From: Desmodus rotundus
Lineage: Eukaryota; Chordata; Mammalia; Chiroptera; Phyllostomidae
Direction: 5' to 3'
Length of the DNA: 64,000 nucleotides
NCBI RefSeq assembly: GCF_022682495.2
Contig: NC_071388.1
Span: forward strand, 175,861,622 to 175,925,621
The position numbers were made by a program, and so were the translations under genes. Positions 56,100 to 64,000 of the stretch are shown in pieces; within the stretch, counting starts at the first letter, position 1, and each line of letters begins with the position of its first letter. The notes beneath the pieces are model-generated. The model had not been told where the DNA came from and searched no databases. It was given only the letters and a program-made list of their open reading frames with translations.

Positions 56100-59050
56100 T
56101 GTGGTGTCAACACCGCGGTGTGATGGCCACACACACCCTGTTAAAGTCTCCTCCCACATAGTTAAATTATTACCTGTTGTGATTTATTTATACCATAAAA
56201 TCATCTGTATTTTTATGCATGCAAAGTACTTAATTCAGATGTGATAAAGTTGTTCCATCTTTTAAAGATAAATTCTTCTTCTGCTATAATTATTACTGGC
56301 AAAAGGAATTTCTAAATAAAATAAAATTTGGTAAATTTAAAATTTATTAATTGATTATTATTTTCAGTTGCTAAAAATTAGCTAAAGATATGACTGTCTG
56401 TGCTCAATGAAGAATAAAAGTTGGATTCTCTGACAATATTTGCTTAGAACCACTTATTCTGTGAAAAAAATGACAAACCAAACTATGAAAAATACAAAAA
56501 CCAAATACTTAAATAAATCATTTAAAACAAATCAGCTTTATGATGACACTTCATAAACGTGTGTAGTGATGGATACTAACTCTAATCCTAACCTTTTGCT
56601 AACTTTTTCTAAATTACTGCTAAAGGAGGAAAATCTAACGGATATTGTCATTTGTTCTAAAAATAATAACATTAAAATTATACTTTCTTTTAATACTACA
56701 GAAAAGCTCTTGTATACAAAAGACCTAAGAAGCACTTTTTACTTAATTCAGTGACTCAGGAATTATTTCCTTTGGGCATTCCTATATCAATGAACAAACT
56801 TTGTTCACCCCCCCAAACTTAGTGTAATATGTTTATACTATTTGCTACAATACCATTCTAATCTTCCCCACTGGTTTATAATACTCTATTATAAATATCA
56901 TATTTTATCAATCTTGGGATTTATTTCATATATCACTTCCCTAGAAAAAAATATTTTGTGTATTTAAAAAAAGGTGAAAGATTTATACGATCTGAAGAGA
57001 AACTAGAATATATTTTCTGTATTTTAACTGTATGTTATGTCATCAAAGATGTGATGATTAATGTTTAAATCATATTTTAATACTTTGGTTTAATGTTTAT
57101 ACTGACGTATAAGATCTCCCCCAGTGACCTACCCACTGGCTTTGCCTGCTTCTCCACCCTCTGCTTCCTTTCATTGATTTGGGGATGCATTTATGATGAA
57201 CTGAACATCATTTAATGTCTATGAGTTTCATGGCTGCCTTTCATCTTAAAAGGCTGTCATCCACTTTGAAACCATAATAGTATCCTCTTAATTTAATATA
57301 ATTCACAGAACATGCACGTGATTGTACCCCATCAGGAAGCCATATAAAAGCTCTGATGAAAACATGATGCCTGGCTTTTCCATAAACCAGAGTATATGAA
57401 ATCACTTAGGAACTCTTAGCATTAATGCCTGATTCTTATTATTCTGAGGTTAGATTTGGTAAAAAGTGTCCCCTCAAATGGCTACAGGTATATATAATCT
57501 TCTGAAAACAATGTCAAAATATTTAATAGCCTCTGAGATTGTGCCAAGCCAAGGTAAGTAAAATTTACCATTGTTACCTTCTATTTCTCTTTTCATATAC
57601 TCTCTTCAGTACCCACACTCATTCTCTAGAGTTCCTTTATTAGGTTAAAGGCTGATTTTAGCTTCATTAGGTGATCCCCTAGTCGAAAATATCCCTGATC
57701 TCCCTCTTCAATGCATACATGATATGAAGCTCATTCTCTTAGGATTTACTGAGAAATTAATTCACACCAAATGCATAGTTGGTAATGAAGTAACACCTTG
57801 TTCCTAAGAGAACGCATTTCCTATTTAATCAAGGACTTCTGGAGTGAGTGTGATTAATTCAAAGATACAGAATGGCAAGGATAGGACTGAGGATGCTGGG
57901 CCAGCTGGCTTCCCCTGCTCTGTGTGGGGAATACGCTGATGCAGAGAAGCAGCCCGGGGATTAAACCGCTGGAACCTGAACCGTCTCATTTTGAAAAATA
58001 GGAGAAAGGAAACGCAAATTCTAATGAATGGATCAAATATTAGGTATAAATGTTTCAGGGCAATTAGATTCAGGCAATCTCCTCAGATGAAGTAGATGGA
58101 GATTTAATAATGGATCAAATAAGCATAGATTCAATATAATGGAGCTTTCTCTTATCAGTGATCCCTACTTTTCTTCTCTTTCCAACTCCTACACAAATTC
58201 CTCTTTTTAATCTGGGGCACATATTCTCAAATTGAATGTCAACAGAGGAAGTGTTAAGAGGTGCGTGTGTCAGCGTGAAAATGTTGGTAGCACCTCATAC
58301 TCTGGGCTACTTGTGGTATTCAATACATGCTGTTTATTAGAGAATCATTTGCATGTAACGGGAGCTCTGGGTTCTTTTTTCATATTTTCATTCTATAAAC
58401 TGGGAACTGTACATGAGGTATTTTGTAAATAAAGAGTTTTATGTTATTATTTCCCCAGGAATTTAACATTTCAATTATTTTCCTTTGCTTATTGATTAGT
58501 ATCTTTTAAAATTAATGTATAGTAGCTTGCAAACTGTTGTTTTGTGTTTTTCCCTTCTAGTATTGTATAGATCAAGTTTATATTACCTGGAAATGTTCTG
58601 GAAATAATATATGCTATAGTATTAACAATATCTACTTTGAAAACATTACACAAGCTTGGCAAAGTAGATTCAAAGACTACTTAAAATAATGAGAGCGCTG
58701 GGTTCTTTTTAAAATTGTACTGTGATAAAATATCTGCACGGAGATGTTTCCTTGTCTGAAAAACTACAGCTGTTGGAGAGGATTAGTCATTAAGAACTCT
58801 AGATGGCCACAGGAAACAATTTTGCACGGAAGGAAATGGTGTTCAGCATTGGGTTAACAATCACGGACTTGATCAATCTGATAAATGTACATCCTCTATT
58901 ACTATTGAAACTATTGTGTGTTGAAATGCATATGGGAAGATAAGCTTCCATAAGCCCACACGATAACTCATCAGACATGAACATAATTTTTATTGAAAAC
59001 AAGTTAAGTGTAGAAAGAATTTTTCATTTATATTTGAATTTATTTATCTT
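56100..59050. other. A+T-rich DNA, apparently single-copy
   Basis: About 3 kb with no repeat family I recognise. Open frames are at most 66 codons. The part at 57300-57480 is of balanced composition and could be conserved non-coding sequence, but only alignment would show this. Confidence 0.4.
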
Positions 59051-61887
59051 ACCCCAAATTTACTTCTTAGGCTGTATATACAATACACAATTTTGCAAAC
59101 CATAAATTTTTGCATTTTTTCCCCTAACTTGTATTATAGCAACAGAAAATATCAATGGCTTTTGGGCCAGGCACTTAAGGTAAAATGACATGTATAGGGC
59201 ATGCCTAGAGGTGAACTTCTCTACAGCTTGGACTAAAGAAGTAGGTAAATTGTTTGACAAAACACCCAGGGATGTTAAGTACATGTATTGTTTCAGGGTA
59301 CAAGACACAGATAAAAAATATCTCAGCCATTTTCTTCCAGCCAATCACCAAGTAAAATGCTTTGGTTTCTGTGCTTGATTGTTCTTTGATTGTTTCACCC
59401 ATTTCTTTAATAGGGTTTATTTCCATTTGCACTTCAGGTATTTACAGTGAGAAATTTGTTATTTTCATCAGGATAAATAACACAACAACATGTATGTATT
59501 GATATGAAATTTGTAATAGGAAGCTTATCATTATGACAAACAATTCATATCTCTTTGATGGCAAATTTAAAAAATAGAAATCTTTTGCAAATGTACTTTA
59601 TGGAGAGATTAATTTTTTTATCTTTGTTTCTGTGATGGCTCCCAGAATTTTAAGCAGGACTCTGTATAAATGCTGCAATGGGTAGATAAACGTATACTGT
59701 GTCTTTTAAACAGGGACACGTTCAGTTATGAAAAAGGCACACAAATAATCAGCAGGTGCCAGATGATCTACGAAAGGCAGAAACCCAGACTGTCTTTGGG
59801 AGACCGGGAATAGTGATAGGACACGTAAGGTAAGATTTAGAAAACTCTCCCAGATTCTCTCATAGATAATAAATATCTTTCCTTATACTATACTTCTTCC
59901 AAGACATCAAATAAACAACAATTTAGCCATTCCACATTGCTGAAAGTAAAGGTAGAATTATTTTATTTAAGAAGTCAAAGCAATGATGAGTAAACATCAC
60001 CAACATATAAGGAGTTTACCTTACACTCACTTATATATTTCCTTATATTAATGTGTCAGATTGGAGAAGTGACACTTTGGAAAGCACAAGTATAAGCTAC
60101 AGGGGGGTTCCAGTGCATTGGGACGTGGGAAACAGAACACAAATTATCCGTAAGTGATGGTGGGGACTAGTCCATCTGGCCAGACTCATGGGTTCCTCCA
60201 AGACTGGGAATTGTTGAAAGGAAATGTGTAATTTGGGCAAAGATATAGTCAACAAAAAAAAGAGGATACAAAAATATCCATCCATTATTTCACAAGTTGA
60301 TTTCAGGGACACAGTGAGCTTACTTCAGGAATAAAAACTGTTATGAATTTCAGAGTTGAAAGGGTTTAGGAGATAACTTAAAATTGCTAATTTTGCAGGT
60401 AAAGTTACTGAAACTACAAAAAGTGAGAGATTTGGCCAAGGTTAAACTATTTTAAGAAATTTTATTATTTCTTAGATATAAATATAGATTAAATTTTGTT
60501 AAATATTATTCTCTATTCAATTAAGAGATTATAGGAACACAATAGATGTGAGAACAAATATGATTAAGAAACAGTGTTCTAAAAGGACTTTTATAACTTC
60601 ATGAAAATTTGTGGATTTAGAAGAATTAAACCTTCAATGATTATTTGTCATTTGAATTGTTAGGGCAAGAATTAACTGCTTTTATTATTTTTATCATCTG
60701 GATATTTGGCAGTAGCAGAATATAGTGCCTAAAATATTCTTAAAAATTTAGTAGAATTTTTTTTACAGCTTTGACCTTTCAGTAGGATTGGTTGGCAACT
60801 CCTTCTATCCCCACAGGTTACTGAAGCCATAAAAAGAGAAGGGAATTGAATAACTAGTGAATTAGATGCATTATATGAAAAGGCCAAAGAGGAAGTCTAT
60901 GGCTTCATAATTCATGGAAATTATAAGATATTGTAATATCTGGATGACAAGATATACACTATGTAAGAAAGTAGGGGGATGTTTTTAATCTTTGCTAATA
61001 ATGATAAATTTCCTACACTCGGAATCCAGCCCCACAGTTACGTTTTACATTCCAATAATCTAGGCTGAGAAACAAAGGTGCGTGCTCCTCACAGAACTCT
61101 GGAAGGCTCCTGTCCCTTGGGGATGGGTTTTGCGTAGAGCTCCGAGGAATGCTGCCATGAGAGGAGTACTCAGTACCAGTGACAGCAGCTAACTTGAGGT
61201 GACATAAGGCAGGAGGGACTGTATTGGGCACACATTAACTCTGATCTATTCTCATGAAAGGCAGTAATTTTTGTCCCTACTTTCTCACATAGAAAACCAA
61301 AAAGGAAATCTACTGCGGTATTTTAACATTTGTTCTTCTTTGCTTGTATGGAAGATTTAGCTAACTTGCTCATAGGTAACTTGACTTAAAGATATTTACA
61401 TGGCTTAGGTATTTGAGTCCTGTTTGTAGAAAAATATTTACATAACAGTACAAAACAAAATAGAAGAAACATTAATGAAATATTTATGACAAAATTTATA
61501 GAGCTTTATATGTATCAACACTTGTACATTCTTTACATGTTGAGAATCATAGGGAACTACTAAGCAAATATTTCAAAATAGACATTCTCTCTTAGATGTA
61601 CATTCTGGCAGAGGAAAGAATTGCTACAGTGGTTGCCTTAAAAGACATATAAATGTATTGCTAAAATATTCTCCAAAGGAAGACAACACATTGCTTTGAA
61701 GTTTAAAACATGAATTTATGTAACAATTATTCAATAAAATCCACATATTAGCAGTCTACTTTTTTGAGTATCAGCTACTTTTTTTAAAATGAGTTGTTTT
61801 CTTTATGTCATTACTAAAGCATTAGAAATCTTACATATTAAAAATATAATGCATTTTTATTATATATATATATTTCATAGTTACATA
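59051..61887. other. A+T-rich DNA, little recognised
   Basis: At 60350-60450 'attttgcaggtaaagttact' then 'gaaactacaaaaagtgagag' and 'atttggccaaggttaaa' resembles an old MIR/L2-type repeat. A 94-codon minus-strand frame at 59060-59344 is opposed by overlapping frames and has no domain. No gene is called. Confidence 0.35.
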
Positions 61888-62080
61888 CAGAGTCCATCTG
61901 AAGTAATGCCTACTTAAGTGTGGTTGGTAAGGCATGTGAATGGCTCACACGAGATGGACAATGATTTGAACATGTCACCTAAAATGCCATGTGGTGTGCT
62001 TGAGTGCAATATTGGTATGTTACAGAACTACATGCTTATGGTTTTATAATAAAAAGGGGCGTTATTTGTGCCAGAACCTG
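61888..62080. mobile_element. TA-flanked MITE family 2, copy 3
   Basis: CAGAGTCCATCTGAAGTAAT at the left and GTTATTTGTGCCAGAACCTG at the right are the diverged inverted ends. The interior 'aaaatgccatgtggtgtgct' then 'tgagtgcaatattggtatgt' is nearly identical to the matching part of copy 1. TA precedes the left end; TG follows the right end. Confidence 0.85.
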
Positions 62081-62839
62081 TGTGTGTATTTATGAAATTA
62101 CAAAGTACATTTATTACACTAAAGATATACCTTAGTATCAAATATATTCTAAAAGATTTTGACCTTATATCTCATGGATATTTAGGTTAAATATCAAATT
62201 TGAAAGACTTTGCACAATAAATAATATATGGCATCTCTGTTCTGAGTATATATTTGCATTAGATGTTGAAATAATTTTGATATTAGATGGTCTAGAAAAT
62301 AACTATATAATCTAAGATACATATGAACAAGAAGAGTAATGTGAACAATTAACTCTAAAACATAAGAAAAAGGCATAAATTTTTATAAATTGTATTTCAG
62401 GAGAGAAACAATAAGCTAATCTACTCGGGAATAGTAGAATAGAAAATTGTAAGAAATGGAATATATTACAAGTTCATGATTGTGATGTGATTCAGCAAAG
62501 TTAGGGAAGAATAATAAGGAAACGAATAGAAGAAAAACAGAGCAATCACACACACATCCCACAAACACGTCATATCATACACAGTGAAGGTGCCTGATAC
62601 AAAGATGAATAAACTATGAGCCTGTCCTACTAACAAGCAGATAACTTTTATATGTAAGTGTGCCACTTAGTATTAGGATTCTTTAATGTTCATGAACTAT
62701 GATTTCTAAGATAGTTTTAAAACCATGTTTTGTTTTGCTTGTTTGGTGTATATTTGATATCTCCATATTTTTGTGTAATGCACACAATACACACTTCAGT
62801 TGGCCTCACTAAATTGAAATTCTCCACACACGTAAGTGC
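62081..62839. other. A+T-rich intergenic DNA, nothing recognised
   Basis: Short frames only; a small (CA) patch occurs near 62548. Confidence 0.4.
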
Positions 62840-62960
62840 ATTACTAACTTCTCAAAGGCGAGAACTGTATTTCGTTTCTGGATGCCTAAGTGCCTAACAC
62901 AGCTAACACAGTACTAGTCATAGAAGCAAATTGATTATTGTTTCGGGAATTGCTTTATCA
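62840..62960 (+). repeat. L2 LINE 3' end, sense
   Basis: The text 'cttctcaaaggcgagaactg' then 'tatttcgtttctggatgcct', 'aagtgcctaacacagctaac' and 'acagtactagtcatagaagc' is the decayed form of 'ctccttgagggcagggactgtgtctt...gcctagcacagtgcctggcacatagtagg', the L2 3' terminus. Confidence 0.7.
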
Positions 62961-64000
62961 ATTAGTGAATAGGCTTATAGATAATAAATTTGTGACTGAA
63001 AGCCTAAATTCTCTATAATTTCTTTTTACTTTTATTGTAGAGTGTTATTTCTCTTTATAACTTTTCTCCAAAATGCACCATTGAAAATTAAAATAGTGAT
63101 TCTACTGATTCTTTATCTTTGGGGCATATAATAGATATAATGTTAAAAACTTAAAAAAATAAAACCTGAAATTTAATTTTAGTTTTAAACACCCCCAGTA
63201 TGACTTCATAATATTAATTTAGAAAGAAATCAAAGCAATGTCTACTTTCCTCAATATACATATTTGAATGAAGTTGCATTCAAATGTTTTCACACTCTAA
63301 CAGAATATCTTTAATTTGTAGATTTCAAATGAAAAATATAAAGGACTTCACCTCTAGAAAATAGGCCTTAGGGATCTAAACTCATTACTGTTGAAGTGTG
63401 AAGTTCTAATTGTATTACTTTTAATGATATATCTTCTACATAGATATTACTCAATGCCCACAAATTTAGCAAGTGGGAAATGGAGAGGTTATAATGCAGG
63501 GGAGATTTATGCTAAGAAGATTCTGAGTTGTCACTATTAAAAATTTTCCACCCATTATGTGAATCCTATTGATCATTGCAGGAAGCAGAAAAGTGTGCTG
63601 TTCATTGATTTTCTTTGGCTACTGAATGCATTAGGCTTGACACATTTGATGGGTAGGCAAGTTTTCAAAGGAAGCTCAGTTAAGCTAATCTTAGTTCAGA
63701 GGAATATTCACAATGGAATAAGAAACCTTAAAATTGCAAGAGCAAATAGAAGAGTCAGAGGACTATATTATGAGCCATATCAGCATAAAAATTAGACATG
63801 AGCCTTCCCAAGAGGCTGTAGTAAAACACATCAAAGCTTTGATGCTGTTTTTTACAAATGTAGCAATTACTGGATAAATTGGGTTTTAGCTTTTCGCCCT
63901 TCAGCCAAGATAGTTAATGCAAAACAATTAGTTCTGTCTTCTTAGCTAAGGGACAGCATCAGTATTTTATCAAGTTCATAAAAATATAAATGAAAACATA
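62961..64000. other. DNA with possible conserved non-coding sequence
   Basis: No repeats were recognised. The part at about 63540-63960 has mixed composition with few homopolymers and contains ACATCAAAGCTTTGATGC (63818-63845 region), a palindromic pair of TCF/LEF-type TCAAAG cores. A 78-codon frame at 63559-63795 has no recognisable domain. Confidence 0.35.

Noticed and set aside
1..64000. CRISPR array, operon, phage or bacterial defence system
   Set aside because: The DNA is mammalian; the regular repeats seen are microsatellites and dispersed transposable elements.

Overview
The window is mammalian nuclear DNA, almost certainly from a bat of the Yangochiroptera. The main evidence is at least ten copies of a tRNA-derived SINE of the Ves type. 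In full copies the head reads GCCCTGGCTGGTGTGGCTCA, followed by a B-box-like GGTTTGATTCCC, a CT-rich segment and an A-rich tail. The rest is A+T-rich intergenic sequence. I found no convincing protein-coding gene, no functional RNA gene, no CRISPR array and no prokaryotic feature. Most open frames lie inside repeats or low-complexity tracts.

Layout. 0-6 kb: MaLR-type LTR pieces (one interrupted by a class I-like solo LTR), a hAT-Charlie-like relic and one Ves. 6-10 kb: a GC-richer unidentified block and an exon-like 143-bp segment at about 8.3 kb. 10-15 kb: an L1 3' end (+) and an old antisense L1 into which only the 5' UTR of a younger L1 has been inserted. 17-19 kb: a mariner-type MITE and an LTR-like element with an expanded GGAGA/GGAGAGAGGA microsatellite. 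19-25 kb: several L1 pieces with nested Ves copies. 25-27 kb: a TA repeat and a pair of diverged inverted copies of an unidentified sequence. 27-31 kb: sense L1 ORF1/ORF2-like sequence with a nested young L1 tail, then a second LTR-like element. 31-38 kb: MITE, Ves, L2 and an antisense L1. 38-39 kb: L1, a mitochondrial ND2 fragment (NUMT), a truncated Ves and an LTR-like segment in direct succession. 39-47 kb: MaLR LTR, MIRs, Ves copies and antisense L1M. 47-52.4 kb: two copies of a ~200-bp TA-flanked MITE, two class I-like LTRs, a TTAGGG tract and a broken mariner transposase. 53-64 kb: two Ves, a MIR, a strong CTCF-like motif at 56.08 kb, a third copy of the MITE, and long stretches that look single-copy.

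The window is a gene desert (or a very long intron) recording layered retrotransposon and DNA-transposon activity. I saw no operon-like or defence-like system. The points most worth checking are the L1 5'UTR-only insertion with apparent target-site duplications, the ND2 NUMT, the two exon-like segments, the inverted pair at 26 kb and the CTCF-like site. Repeat family names rest on remembered consensus features, not on a database search.
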